Below, piece after piece: positions 41,530-51,330 of a stretch of DNA of 51,740 nucleotides. The position numbers were made by a program, and so were the translations under genes. How positions within the stretch are numbered: the first letter of the stretch is position 1; each line of letters opens with the position of its first letter. The DNA comes from an uncultured Candidatus Saccharibacteria bacterium (lineage in GTDB: Bacteria; Patescibacteriota; Saccharimonadia; Saccharimonadales; Saccharimonadaceae). The notes beneath the pieces were generated by a model. That model was not told the DNA's origin. It did no database searches and saw nothing but the letters and a program-made list of their open reading frames with translations. Location of the stretch: positions 1-51,740 of the forward strand of contig CALBZW010000020.1 of assembly GCA_937889535.1 (NCBI GenBank), read 5' to 3'.

Positions 41530-42555
41530 ATGGTGATTCGGAGCGTGAAGCTGGCGAACTTTCGGTCGCATGAAAGTTTTGTTTTGAAGTGTAATCCGCA
41601 GACGACGGAGTTGGTTGGGGAAAACGGTTGTGGAAAAACATCGGTTTTAGAGGCGATTTACGAGGCGATGCAGGGGAAAAGTTTTCGGGCGGTAGATCGG
41701 GAAATTGTGCGGCGAGATACGGAGTTTTACCGAGTGGAGCTGGAGTATGGAGATGGGCGAATTGTGACGGTAGTGTATGATGCGGGAACTGATCGGAAGG
41801 AGTTTTTGGCGGAAGATAAGAAAATGCGACGGCTTGCGAAGAAAAATAAATATCCAATAGTGCTGTTTGAGCCAGATGATTTGAATTTAGTTGGGAGTAG
41901 CCCGACGGGTAGGAGAAATTATTTTGATCGGATGTTTGGGCAGTTATCGGAGAAGTATGGGGTGGCACTGGCGAGATATAATAAAGCGTTGAAGCAGAGG
42001 AATGAGCTATTAAAACAGGAGGTGGTGAATAGTGGAGATTTGTTTTCTTGGGATGTAATGTTGACGAGGTATGGGGCGGAATTACAGGCGGAGCGGGATG
42101 GATTTGTGCGAGACGTAAATGAGCGATTGACTGAAGTTTATCGTTCGATTGCGGAAAATGATGACGAGGTGGAGATGAAGTATGTGAGTGAGGTGGATGG
42201 TGAGAGCGAATTTTTACGTAGGCTAGAGGAGGGGTTTGAGCGAGATCGGATACTTGGGTATACGAGTTTTGGGGTGCATCGCGATAATTATGAATTTGTG
42301 TTTAACGGTGTAAAAGCAGATGGTTCAGCGAGTCGAGGCGAGGTGCGGTCGATGGTAATTGCGTTGAAGTTTATTGAGGCGGAGATGGTGATGCGGGAGA
42401 CTGGAAAAATGCCAGTTGTGCTGCTGGATGATGTGTTTTCGGAATTGGATGATGTGAGACAGAGATGTTTGGTGAGAAATTTTCGGGAGAATCAGATTAT
42501 TTTGACTTCTACAAGAAGTCAAAATAATCTGGCTATTTATGTTGGGAAGAATTAG
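41530..42555 (+). CDS. recF: DNA repair protein RecF
   Basis: A 341-residue SMC-like ATPase: Walker A GENGCGKTS near residue 35, signature SRGEVRSMVIALKF and Walker B VVLLDDVFSELD. It loads RecA at gaps with RecOR. The last 20 residues (TSTRSQNNLAIYVGKN) replace the usual end and are encoded by a perfect 18-bp inverted repeat. The stop overlaps the convergent PEGA-protein gene by four bases. Confidence 0.93.
   Translation: MVIRSVKLANFRSHESFVLKCNPQTTELVGENGCGKTSVLEAIYEAMQGKSFRAVDREIVRRDTEFYRVELEYGDGRIVTVVYDAGTDRKEFLAEDKKMRRLAKKNKYPIVLFEPDDLNLVGSSPTGRRNYFDRMFGQLSEKYGVALARYNKALKQRNELLKQEVVNSGDLFSWDVMLTRYGAELQAERDGFVRDVNERLTEVYRSIAENDDEVEMKYVSEVDGESEFLRRLEEGFERDRILGYTSFGVHRDNYEFVFNGVKADGSASRGEVRSMVIALKFIEAEMVMRETGKMPVVLLDDVFSELDDVRQRCLVRNFRENQIILTSTRSQNNLAIYVGKN
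42493..42531. repeat. Perfect 18-bp inverted repeat at the recF 3' end
   Basis: 18 bases are followed by loop ACA and their exact complement, giving a 39-bp hairpin inside the coding end of recF. It is AT-rich and could act as a terminator for both convergent genes although T-runs are weak. Confidence 0.85.
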
Positions 42556-43478
42556 TTATTTGAAAAATTATTTGCGGCCTCGAGGATACTGGATGGAACA
42601 TTAGGGGTATTGATTTCGGTGAGAATAGGGTAAGGGGTTGATGTAAGACGCCAAAAGTTTCCGTCCTGTATTAAGATTGCCTTGTAGGTAACAACAGTGT
42701 AACGTTCCTCGGAGCCGGTGACGATATTCGTGTAATAGTATCCGTTCTCCTGTTTCCCTGTTTGAACTTGATAGTCTGTATCCTTTAATCCGCTTTTTAG
42801 ATACTCCAGTGGGTTGGAGCTTTCATTTGGTTGAATTTGGTTTTCGAGTAAATTATTGAACTCATTAATGGTTATATCGTATTTGGTGATTTGATCTTCT
42901 GTAGAAGTTGCGAGAGACTTGAGTTTAGATATAGCGGAATCAATAGAGGTGACAGAATATGTATTGATTGTAATGGTTGGCGTATTTTGTTCGCTATTAT
43001 AGGTGTACCCAAGTTTGTATAGGCTATTAGTGAAAGGCAGTTGCTTGAGAATAGGGTAATCTGTGCGTTGTTGCTCTCCATATTGATTGGATAACATACC
43101 AGCAATACCTTGCGCTTCGTAAAATTCCTTTGCGCGTTCGCGAGTGATTTCTTCTCCGCGTGTGGTTGTCGCGGATAAGAGGCCAAAAAGATACTCTGTC
43201 CCGTCGTCGATCGTAACCGTATCGGTTTGTGTAGCGAAGTCGGGGTTTGTAACTGTTAGTTGGTATTCGCCAGGAGTGATATAGTTTTGGGCGTTATTTT
43301 TGAGCTTCTTTCCATTCAATGTTACTTCTGCACTAAAAGGGGCGTACTTGACAGTAATTTTTACTTTTCCCGCCCTACTAAGTGTTTGGATGGTGAGGAT
43401 AATGAGAGCTACAGCTAATATAGTACCAAGAATACTGGCAATAGCGATTATTTGTTTTTTTGTCGGATTTTCTTCCAT
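42552..43478 (-). CDS. Single-span membrane protein with a PEGA-like domain
   Basis: A 308-residue protein: hydrophobic segment at about 10-32, then a PEGA-like module (about 37-95; VTLNGKKL, ITPGEYQLTVTNPDF), then a domain of about 200 residues of unknown fold. PEGA modules are small surface beta domains. AAGGAG lies before the ATG. It follows the T4SS-like operon by 12 bases and may belong to it. Confidence 0.72.
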   Translation of the reverse strand: MEENPTKKQIIAIASILGTILAVALIILTIQTLSRAGKVKITVKYAPFSAEVTLNGKKLKNNAQNYITPGEYQLTVTNPDFATQTDTVTIDDGTEYLFGLLSATTTRGEEITRERAKEFYEAQGIAGMLSNQYGEQQRTDYPILKQLPFTNSLYKLGYTYNSEQNTPTITINTYSVTSIDSAISKLKSLATSTEDQITKYDITINEFNNLLENQIQPNESSNPLEYLKSGLKDTDYQVQTGKQENGYYYTNIVTGSEERYTVVTYKAILIQDGNFWRLTSTPYPILTEINTPNVPSSILEAANNFSNN

Positions 43479-43490
43479 AACGTGTTCTCC

Positions 43491-44777
43491 TTAGCTTGAA
43501 CCCTTACGATACCAGCGGACAATTTCACCTCGCCAGCTATCATATACTAAATCTTCATGTCCAGCCATAGGTGCGCGACCAGAGTTGGTGCCGTAGGATG
43601 CGGAGGCAATTTTAGATTCAAAACCGCTGATTTCTCCGACATAGACGAATGTATGGCCATTAACGAAAGCGACATCTCCGGGCTGGAGGATGCTGGAATC
43701 AATACGGGTTGATGCGGAGCCATTAAGTAGTGTCCAGCCATTGGATTTAACCCAGTTTTCTTGTGTATCAGTAGGGCCTTTACTGTTATTATATTCTGGT
43801 TCGAATCCGCTGTCTTGGAGTAGGGTAGTAACAAAGCCGCCGCAGTCGATTCCGGCTACACCATTTACGGAGCCGCCAACGTATTTTCCTTCGGAAAGGC
43901 GTCGGCTAACGGCAGAAGCATAGTCTGGCATACGTTCTGTGAAGGTTGCTTTGTGGTAGGTTGGCCAAGCGTACTTAAGAACAAATTCTTGTAAACTGCC
44001 GCTATCTACGCAACCATTAGAAGAACCGAAGGTTTGTCCGTTGAATTTATTATAGTATTTTTGAGCTGATTCAATACGTCCTGTATCGGTATAGCCTCCA
44101 CGTTCAACGTATTTGCGGTATGATTTTGCGGCTTCTTCAGGAGTTGAACTTTCGTTGCGAAATTTTTCGTAACTGGATTTTTCGCTATTTTCGGATTCGT
44201 CTTTGAGAAAGTCAAGTTCTGCGGCGTAGATTTGTTTGGCGATGTTTTCTCCAACGAGTTCGACGAATTTCTTACCATCAATGGTATAGCCTTTACTATA
44301 TCTTTCAATATTTTTGAAATACTGGATTAAGTCTGGATAGTTGTCGTTGATGGAATGAAGAAGTTGAACTCGGCGTCCCCAGGACCATTGAATTAGACCA
44401 ACACCATAAGATATTGAAGCATCATTGTAGGTTGTATCCCATCCCCTGTTTTGAAACTGGGCTTCATGTTGGACTGGATTAAGGTAATTGGATTCGTGAT
44501 CCATATTCCCCATGATGCCAGCGGCTTGTGTTTCGGTAAAACCTATACTAATAAGTCCAGACCAGACCCACTCTTCATAATTAGAGCCAGCTAGGTTGAC
44601 TGAGCCAGTAGCACAGGCACCGATAATTCCTTCAGGATTGTAGTAGTAGACTCCGTTGGCATATAGCTCGTCGAGGGTAGTATTTGACATACCAGCGGAG
44701 ACGGGAGATGTAATAAGTATTGTTAATAGGAAGCTGATGATGAGATTGAAGACATTTTTGATTTTAGTTTTAATCAT
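43491..44777 (-). CDS. T4SS peptidoglycan hydrolase (PrgK/VirB1-like; lysozyme and NlpC/P60-like)
   Basis: A 428-residue exported protein: signal peptide with cleavage after SPVSA, a phage-tail-lysozyme-like domain (about 65-250) with AAGIMGNMDHESNYLNP including a candidate catalytic Glu, and a C-terminal NlpC/P60- or CHAP-like domain with GIDCGGFV and GHTFVYVG supplying Cys and His. It would open the cell wall for the secretion apparatus. It overlaps the VirB6-like gene by four bases, in the same order as Gram-positive conjugation operons. Confidence 0.85.
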   Translation of the reverse strand: MIKTKIKNVFNLIISFLLTILITSPVSAGMSNTTLDELYANGVYYYNPEGIIGACATGSVNLAGSNYEEWVWSGLISIGFTETQAAGIMGNMDHESNYLNPVQHEAQFQNRGWDTTYNDASISYGVGLIQWSWGRRVQLLHSINDNYPDLIQYFKNIERYSKGYTIDGKKFVELVGENIAKQIYAAELDFLKDESENSEKSSYEKFRNESSTPEEAAKSYRKYVERGGYTDTGRIESAQKYYNKFNGQTFGSSNGCVDSGSLQEFVLKYAWPTYHKATFTERMPDYASAVSRRLSEGKYVGGSVNGVAGIDCGGFVTTLLQDSGFEPEYNNSKGPTDTQENWVKSNGWTLLNGSASTRIDSSILQPGDVAFVNGHTFVYVGEISGFESKIASASYGTNSGRAPMAGHEDLVYDSWRGEIVRWYRKGSS

Positions 44778-47521
44778 ACGGCATAACTCCGGTTGCGGAT
44801 GTCGGCGTAGATGGCATGTTCGGCGACGATGGCTTCGCTGGCATGATTATCGGATTCAAAGTTCTTCTCGAAGCCCTTGTAGCGGAATTCGTAGTCGAGT
44901 TTCGCGATGACTTCTTCTCCGTTTAAGGTATCAGAAGTATCACCGTCCATGGCGATACGGGTACTGGCGTCGTAGTTGTCAAGGAAGTTGTAATAGTAGG
45001 CGACGTCGAGGATTATTTGCGCGTCGTCTTTGCTAAGTCCAGAAATACGAGCGAGATAGCCGGAAGGAGAATTGTCGAGAGGGTTCTCAGCTTCGTATTC
45101 TTCGAGGTAACCTATGACTGGATTTTTTGAGTCTTCATATGCACCTAACTGTTCGAGGATGCGTTGGTCTTGAATGTAGCGTTGGTAGTATTTATATGTA
45201 CCCCATCTAGTATTTTCGTCGCTATTTGTACAATATTGTCCGCTTGCCCAATCCATATTTTCTTCATCTTTGGCGGCATCATAAATATCAACAAGATCGC
45301 CGATGATCGGTAAGGATCCTAGAATCATAGTGACGTTGCCACCTTTTTTCATTTCTTCAAGTATGCCGGCATCAACGGCTCCATATGGAGAATCGCGGTC
45401 GTCGCAATATGTGATGAATTTGGCTAGATCACCGTCTTTTTTGATATCACAATTACCGTCATCATCACAGGTCATTTGATCTTTGATGGCGTTGATGTAG
45501 TTTTCGTCGTCAGGCTCAATGTCTAGGGTTGACATGTCGGTAGTGGTAATAGGATTACAATACATATCGCCTTTTGCGCCGATACTTTCAAGTAGTGGAC
45601 ATTCTCCGAAGGTCATAATATAGGTTTTTTCGCCATCAGCAAAAGCATTGCCGGTAAGGTTGGCGATTGAACTTGAGGTAGTGCGCATGAGGTTTTTAAT
45701 TTTCCCTGTTAATTTGGTGGAGCTAGTAGTGCCGAATTTATAAGCAATACTACCAAGAAAAGTATTCTTAGAGGTAATATCGAATGGGCTGCGATTGTAG
45801 CGGTCAACCTCAGCGTCCATAGCGATAACTTCGTTATTGAGTTTATTGTAGGCTATGATGGCTTCTTCGGAAGACGGGGTTTGGGCGCTGCCGGTGCGGC
45901 CGATGCGAGTATTGGCGGCAAAAGCTCCGCGGGCGAGAAGTTCGCCGGCAGGGATGCCAGTAGCATCTTCAAAAATATTCGTAAAGAGAGCTTTTGCGAC
46001 GGCTGGTACAAGAAAACTAAGGGCAGCGCCCATAACAACGTTCGTGCCAATACCAATAACTGCACTCATGGCGTAGGAAGCGAGAGTGCTAAGCCCGAGT
46101 GTCCCGATACTGACGGCGATCGAAACAACAGCGGCTCCGGTTTGTGTGACTGCGCAAGTGTGAAATGCGGCAGCGGTGGTTGTAGCGGCGCCACCAAGAA
46201 CATTAATAGTGCGTTCAAGGGAAAAATTATTCGCCATATTGGTATCAACAGACATTCCGGTCATGATTTTTTGCATACCATTTGCTTCAATAGGAGCGCC
46301 ACTGATTTTGCTAGTACCAACTTCACTGGAAATACCGGAGTCGTCATCGGCTGTGAGAATATCGCCACTAAAACTAACTTTATTATAATCGTCATATTCA
46401 ACTTCTTTGGCGTCGGTAGTTAGAAAATTAAGCATACTATTAATACCAGACTCGCTACCGTAGCCCATTTTCATTTTGCTAGGGTTTTCGGCGAGACCCA
46501 TAAAATAATTAATAGATTGGTAAATTTCGTTGGCGGCGACGGCGATGGATATCATATTAGCAAGTTTCATGAAAGTACAGCCCCAACCTGTGACTTGCGA
46601 AGCGATACTGGAAACTTTTTCAACTTTAGAAACGCTAGCGTCAATGTAGTTTTTAGCTTTGGTTTTGGCGGTATCACCGTCTATCCCATTACTGTCGGCT
46701 GAACCGGTATCTCGAACTGGCTTTTTTTCAGTTGTAGTTTCTCCAGTGTCTGGGTCTTCGACTTTTACTTCTTCTTCGTCGATGCCAGAGGTTTTAGTGT
46801 CGGCTTTGCTATTAATATCGGATTCCTCGGTCATGGTCTCACGGAAAGCCTTTGTGTCGGCATCAGAGTCGCCAGATTGTTTATAATCTTTGAAGGCATT
46901 GCGACTAATGCCGAGTTTGCTATAGACTTTATTTGCGATATTATCAAAGAAGCCCATAATGCGACCGCGGCGAGCGCGATTGTAATCGTCACGGAATTCA
47001 ACGTTTTCATTATAAAATTTCGCAAAATCATCGGCGCTAATGTCAATGGTTTCTCCGGAGTTATTAGTAAATTTCAGGATTCGACCTTTGCCGCGACCTT
47101 CAACTTCGATATTGTTGCGAGCGAGATTATTTTTGAAAGTACTTGTCATATTGGCGTATTTTTTGGATCCAGTCCAACTAGTAGTAACGACGTCATCACC
47201 TTTCATCATGTATTTTACGATGCGGGTGGTACGAGCGGAGTCGGAGGCATATTGTAAATCTGTGACTTCCGTAACGACTTCATTAAAGGCTGGTGCTAAT
47301 AAAGAGTTTGTACTACCAAGAAAAGCACCACCACCGGTCATAAGGGCGAGACTGAGGATAAGCCCGGCGAAGCCTTTTTTTCTAGCATTGAGCCAGCCAC
47401 CTTTTTTCTTACTTTTGCTTTCCTTGTCATCATCGGGTCGGCCGTTGCCGCGATAAAAAGACTGCTCGCCGCTAAATAGGGCGTTGTTTTCAGCTTCTCG
47501 TAAGGCGGTTTCGGTGGGCAT
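44774..47521 (-). CDS. Large membrane protein of the T4SS-like locus (VirB6-like)
   Basis: A 915-residue protein with a charged cytoplasmic start, a hydrophobic segment near 48-75, a long polar region and a cluster of hydrophobic segments near 440-560 (TLGLSTLASYAMSAVIGIG and neighbours). A Cys-containing outside domain follows. The size and place between virB4 and a PrgK-like gene match the VirB6/PrgH channel subunit, though sequence similarity is not obvious. It starts five bases after the VirB4 stop. Confidence 0.65.
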   Translation of the reverse strand: MPTETALREAENNALFSGEQSFYRGNGRPDDDKESKSKKKGGWLNARKKGFAGLILSLALMTGGGAFLGSTNSLLAPAFNEVVTEVTDLQYASDSARTTRIVKYMMKGDDVVTTSWTGSKKYANMTSTFKNNLARNNIEVEGRGKGRILKFTNNSGETIDISADDFAKFYNENVEFRDDYNRARRGRIMGFFDNIANKVYSKLGISRNAFKDYKQSGDSDADTKAFRETMTEESDINSKADTKTSGIDEEEVKVEDPDTGETTTEKKPVRDTGSADSNGIDGDTAKTKAKNYIDASVSKVEKVSSIASQVTGWGCTFMKLANMISIAVAANEIYQSINYFMGLAENPSKMKMGYGSESGINSMLNFLTTDAKEVEYDDYNKVSFSGDILTADDDSGISSEVGTSKISGAPIEANGMQKIMTGMSVDTNMANNFSLERTINVLGGAATTTAAAFHTCAVTQTGAAVVSIAVSIGTLGLSTLASYAMSAVIGIGTNVVMGAALSFLVPAVAKALFTNIFEDATGIPAGELLARGAFAANTRIGRTGSAQTPSSEEAIIAYNKLNNEVIAMDAEVDRYNRSPFDITSKNTFLGSIAYKFGTTSSTKLTGKIKNLMRTTSSSIANLTGNAFADGEKTYIMTFGECPLLESIGAKGDMYCNPITTTDMSTLDIEPDDENYINAIKDQMTCDDDGNCDIKKDGDLAKFITYCDDRDSPYGAVDAGILEEMKKGGNVTMILGSLPIIGDLVDIYDAAKDEENMDWASGQYCTNSDENTRWGTYKYYQRYIQDQRILEQLGAYEDSKNPVIGYLEEYEAENPLDNSPSGYLARISGLSKDDAQIILDVAYYYNFLDNYDASTRIAMDGDTSDTLNGEEVIAKLDYEFRYKGFEKNFESDNHASEAIVAEHAIYADIRNRSYAV

Positions 47522-47526
47522 ATTTG

Positions 47527-49344
47527 TTACCTTTTATCTCCTGGGCGAGTGGTAATTAACTGTTCTTCGGTCTCGGAGGCGATAATCTGGATATGGACGT
47601 GGTTGGCGCCAGCGAAGAACAGACCTTGGCCAACTGGGAAGTTGGCGAGGCGTTTCTTTTCTTCTTCGGTGAGTTTGAAAATGTCGCTCAAAACATCGAC
47701 GGCGCTGACATTTTGCTTCAATAGCAACTGCATAGATGAGTTGGCAACAATCGCGCGACCCATCTTGCTGCTCATGAAGTCCTCGACGTCTTGGGTAATA
47801 GTTGTTAACCCGAGATAATATTTACGGGCGCGTTTTGCGAGACTGAAGAGGAAGTTGGCAGAATCTTCATATTGCATAAGTTGCCATGCCTCATCAACAA
47901 TTAGGAGGCGTTTTTTCTGTTCGGCGCGAACAACATTCCAGACGTGACTCAGGACGATATACATCGCAACTGGGCGAAGCTCGTCTTCGAGGTCGCGAAT
48001 ATTGAAAACGACCATACTATTATTAATATCGACGTTGGATTGCTGGGAGAAAATGCCAGCAAAAGTACCGGAAGTATACTTGCGCAGGCGTTGAGCGAGT
48101 TGTGGACCAGTACCGCCCATATGAAGAAGGGTATCGTAGAGATTAATGATGGTCGGAGGGGTGCTTTGGTGGGTGAGCGGGTCACTAGTGATACCGGCGC
48201 GAGCGTAAGTGTCGATCAAAGCTTGGTCGAGATCGGCTTCTTCGTTCGCAGTTAGGCCAGTTTGTCCGGCGACAGAGCCGCCAAGCATGAGACGGAACAG
48301 ACCATGCAGAGTGACTAAGTTCGCACGCAGAGCGTCATTTGCGTCTTCGCTATCAACGACCTTCGGTAAGTCAAATGGGTTGATTCGGACGTCAGAGTTC
48401 AAACTGAGGCGGATATAGCTGCCGCCGACGGCATCGCAGAGTTTCTGGTATTCATTCTCTGGGTCGATGATAATAATTTCAGAGCCGAGCATCATAGAGC
48501 GGACGGCTTCAAGCTTTACGGCGAAAGATTTACCAGCACCAGACTTTGCAAAGACGACGAGATTGGCGTTTTCCAAGCTGAAGCGGTCAAAAATCACGAG
48601 ACCGTTATTATGCATGTTGACGCCGTACAGAATACCGTTTTCTTGGGTGAGGTCGGCAGAGGTGAATGGGAAACTTGTGCTGATAGCGCCGGTGTTCATG
48701 TTGCGGCGAATTTGGAGTTGGTCGGTACATTGCGGCATAGTGCTGTTCATTCCCTGCTCCTGCTGGGAGCTGGCAACCTTACTGAAGACCATTTGTTGAC
48801 CGAGTAGGGTCTCGATTTTGTGTTGGACGAAGCTAAGTTCTTCGAGTGAGTCAGCCCAAAGCGTAATGTAGAGACCGAAACGGAAAAACTTTTCGGCGCC
48901 GACTTGGAGTTTGTCGCGTAGTTCTTCGGCGTCGCTGATGGCGGCTTCGAGCTCTGGGTCACGAATTTTGCCTTTTTCGGCATTGACGCTATAGCTGGCT
49001 TCGAGCTGAGTAACCTTCTTGCGGAGGTTTTTCATGACAACAGTGGTCTCGACAGGGTAAATATACATCGAAACATCAAGAACTTCGTCGATATTGATTA
49101 GACCAGAAATCCAGCCCGTATAGAGAGTACGAGGATAGCCATAAACGTAAATTGTGCGACCGTATTTCGTACCAAGGCGGAAATAACTAGAATGAATCTC
49201 GATGCTGCTAGGGGAAATCAAGTCACGGAGAGTGGTGATTCCCTGCTCAAAGGCGCGTTGGATTTCAGCTTCTTCGGCGGCTTGTGATTGTGCGGCGATC
49301 GCGGCTGCGTCCTGTGCGGCGGCTTTTTTGGCTTTCCGTCCCAT
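47527..49344 (-). CDS. VirB4-family secretion ATPase
   Basis: A 605-residue protein: an Ala-rich start, N-terminal VirB4 domain (about 40-240) and a RecA-like ATPase with Walker A GAGKS at 269-273, IIIDPENEYQKL and Walker B LLIVDEAWQLM. It energises assembly or transfer in type IV secretion. One base separates it from the TraC-like gene. With PrgI and the PrgK-like protein it defines the locus. Confidence 0.93.
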   Translation of the reverse strand: MGRKAKKAAAQDAAAIAAQSQAAEEAEIQRAFEQGITTLRDLISPSSIEIHSSYFRLGTKYGRTIYVYGYPRTLYTGWISGLINIDEVLDVSMYIYPVETTVVMKNLRKKVTQLEASYSVNAEKGKIRDPELEAAISDAEELRDKLQVGAEKFFRFGLYITLWADSLEELSFVQHKIETLLGQQMVFSKVASSQQEQGMNSTMPQCTDQLQIRRNMNTGAISTSFPFTSADLTQENGILYGVNMHNNGLVIFDRFSLENANLVVFAKSGAGKSFAVKLEAVRSMMLGSEIIIIDPENEYQKLCDAVGGSYIRLSLNSDVRINPFDLPKVVDSEDANDALRANLVTLHGLFRLMLGGSVAGQTGLTANEEADLDQALIDTYARAGITSDPLTHQSTPPTIINLYDTLLHMGGTGPQLAQRLRKYTSGTFAGIFSQQSNVDINNSMVVFNIRDLEDELRPVAMYIVLSHVWNVVRAEQKKRLLIVDEAWQLMQYEDSANFLFSLAKRARKYYLGLTTITQDVEDFMSSKMGRAIVANSSMQLLLKQNVSAVDVLSDIFKLTEEEKKRLANFPVGQGLFFAGANHVHIQIIASETEEQLITTRPGDKR

Positions 49345-49345
49345 G

Positions 49346-50371
49346 TTATTTCACTCCCTTCTTGACGTATGTTGTTGCTAGTTTACTAAAATCGACGAGT
49401 GGTTCACGAACGGCAGTGTCAGGGTTGTTGAAGTTATAGAAGAGCTGGCTGAGTTCTTTCGTGTTGAGGCGGACGGATTGGATGCCGATTTGGAAGAGAC
49501 CAGAGACTACGGATTCAACGCGGTTGTTTAGCTCGTCAATGGCTTTGTTGTAGGTATCGCGGTTGATACGGGTAACGCCAGGGGCTTTGTTTTTGCCGAA
49601 AGCCTTGAAGAGGTTTTTGGTTTGCTCGACGGCGCGTTCGAGATCGGCGGAGCCATAATACGGGATGACAATGAAGAAGGATTTGTCCATAATGTTAGCT
49701 TCTTGGGAAAGGATGTCGATGAAGTTAATATAATCATCCATCAGGACACCAAGCAACATATTGTCGTTGTCGCGGCGAATTTTAGATAGTTTTTCAATAT
49801 AAGGACCAATGTCGACTTTTTGGGAACGGACGAGGATTTGGACAGTGAAGTTGAGTGAGTTGAGGAAGTTTTGGTAGCTATACTCGACACCTTCACGTTC
49901 TTGCTCGGACATGAGGTCGAAGTTGATTGATTGACAGGCGACAACGGCGCGGAAAGAACCGTCTTTCATAATAACGAGGCTATCGCGGAGCTCAGAAAAC
50001 TGTAGTGTGGCTTGAGTAGAAATAGGAGTCTCGATGATTTTTGGAGCTTCAGGAGTAGTGGGGGCAGCGGGTTGAGTAGGCTGTCCGGCGGTTGGTTGTG
50101 GAGCGAAAGCTGCCTGTTGCATAGTAACGGGTTGTTGACCAACAAACATGACTGGTTGTTGAGGTTGTCCGGGTTGGAGGTTTGGTTGAGCGGCGGGTTG
50201 TGGTTGAGTCACAGGAACAGCAGTTGGCATTTGTGCCTGCGGGGTCTGTGCTAGCGGTACCTGAGGCGGCATCATATTGGCAGGAATAGACTGAGGAGCA
50301 GCCTGGGGTTGTTCAGTAGGTGGGGTTTGGGGGGCGGTAGCGCCCGGTAGAGGGTTATTTTGTGGATTCAT
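49346..50371 (-). CDS. TraC-like T4SS protein with a Pro/Gln-rich N-terminus
   Basis: A 341-residue protein. Residues 1-110 are low-complexity Pro/Gln/Ala. The rest resembles the non-ATPase N-terminal domain of TraC/VirB4: LRDSLVIMKDGSFRAVV, MSEQEREGVEYSYQNFLNSL and VQILVRSQKVDI. There is no Walker motif, so this is a stand-alone partner of the VirB4 protein encoded next. AAGGAG precedes the ATG. Confidence 0.75.
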   Translation of the reverse strand: MNPQNNPLPGATAPQTPPTEQPQAAPQSIPANMMPPQVPLAQTPQAQMPTAVPVTQPQPAAQPNLQPGQPQQPVMFVGQQPVTMQQAAFAPQPTAGQPTQPAAPTTPEAPKIIETPISTQATLQFSELRDSLVIMKDGSFRAVVACQSINFDLMSEQEREGVEYSYQNFLNSLNFTVQILVRSQKVDIGPYIEKLSKIRRDNDNMLLGVLMDDYINFIDILSQEANIMDKSFFIVIPYYGSADLERAVEQTKNLFKAFGKNKAPGVTRINRDTYNKAIDELNNRVESVVSGLFQIGIQSVRLNTKELSQLFYNFNNPDTAVREPLVDFSKLATTYVKKGVK

Positions 50372-50379
50372 AATACTCC

Positions 50380-51207
50380 TTAGTGTAATGGTACATAAAC
50401 TTCGCTTTCGTTTTCTTTGCGGATGCGGTCAGCTTGTTGTTCGATAGTTTCGACGGAGAAATCGGGGTTGTTGGCGAGTTCGGTCATCTGGGCGGTGACG
50501 GTTGGAGGGATGGTAGGTTGGACGATGACGTCAGATTCGGGGCGATTCGGCGAAAGAGGCTGGATGACTTTTTGACCGCCGATGGCTGGGGCGGGAGTGG
50601 CTGGTTTGTCGGGGTTATATTCGGAGTTTTCGATAGCGTTGCGCATTTGATTGACAACTTCGGCATGATGCTCTTGTTGTTCCTTGGTGATGAGGTTGCT
50701 GAGGCGAGTCGTGCCGGTATGGTCAAACATGTCAGTGGTATTATAGGCTTCAGCGTAGAACTCGTCGCGCATTGGAGAGTTGGCGGTTTTGATAGCGTAA
50801 CCTTCGGTGTCGACGATATTTGCCAGGAAGGAGAGGCGATGATTAGCTTCTTCTTGGGTAATGTCGCGAACACGTTTTTCTTCAACCTTTTTCGGGGCGG
50901 TGATGAGGATGGTTGATTCGCTCTGACCGGGGATCCAGAAGCGGCGATTGGGTTTCAGATAGAAAGAGACGATAGCAGCGACGTAGGTTTCCATAGGCTG
51001 GTCCTTTTTCAGCGGGAGGGCGAGAATGAGGAAGAAGATGGCAAACGGAACTGGAATGATAGCGAGGAGCGGAAAAATTTGAAAGAGAGCGACGGCAAGA
51101 ACGACGGCGCCACCGACAATCATAAGGTAGATAAATTGTCGAAACGAAAACGGGCCGAGCAGCTTATCGTCGGCTTCGACATCTTGCGGGACCTTATAAC
51201 TAGCCAT
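50380..51207 (-). CDS. PrgI-family protein (VirB3-like)
   Basis: A 275-residue protein. Residues 1-100 match PrgI: YKVPQDVEADDKLLGPFSFRQ followed by two hydrophobic segments and RRFWIPG. The remaining 175 residues are acidic and variable. PrgI is the VirB3-like inner-membrane subunit of Gram-positive T4SS. The promoter ends six bases before the ATG. It is first in the operon 51207-43491. Confidence 0.85.
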   Translation of the reverse strand: MASYKVPQDVEADDKLLGPFSFRQFIYLMIVGGAVVLAVALFQIFPLLAIIPVPFAIFFLILALPLKKDQPMETYVAAIVSFYLKPNRRFWIPGQSESTILITAPKKVEEKRVRDITQEEANHRLSFLANIVDTEGYAIKTANSPMRDEFYAEAYNTTDMFDHTGTTRLSNLITKEQQEHHAEVVNQMRNAIENSEYNPDKPATPAPAIGGQKVIQPLSPNRPESDVIVQPTIPPTVTAQMTELANNPDFSVETIEQQADRIRKENESEVYVPLH

Positions 51208-51213
51208 ACTTTT

Positions 51214-51222
51214 ATTTTATCA
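51214..51222 (-). promoter_or_regulatory. Leaderless promoter of the T4SS-like operon
   Basis: Extended -10 TGATAAAAT on the minus strand, six bases before ATG 51207. Confidence 0.5.
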
Positions 51223-51258
51223 TGAAGTGGGCGAAAACGGAAATATTGCCCACCAAAA

Positions 51259-51302
51259 TTTCACCTCCCTATAGAGTATAGAATACGCGGGGGGAGGTGA
51301 AA
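51259..51302 (-). terminator. Hairpin after the partial Gly-rich gene
   Basis: TTTCACCTCCC (51259-51269) and GGGAGGTGAAA (51292-51302) pair over 11 bp. On the minus strand TTTTGG follows. It separates the partial gene from prgI. Confidence 0.6.
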
Positions 51303-51330
51303 AGTCAAGCTCCTCGTCAGTCCAAGCCCA

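Noticed and set aside
45881..46423. Plus-strand frame of 180 codons opposite the VirB6-like gene
   Set aside because: Low-complexity antisense shadow.
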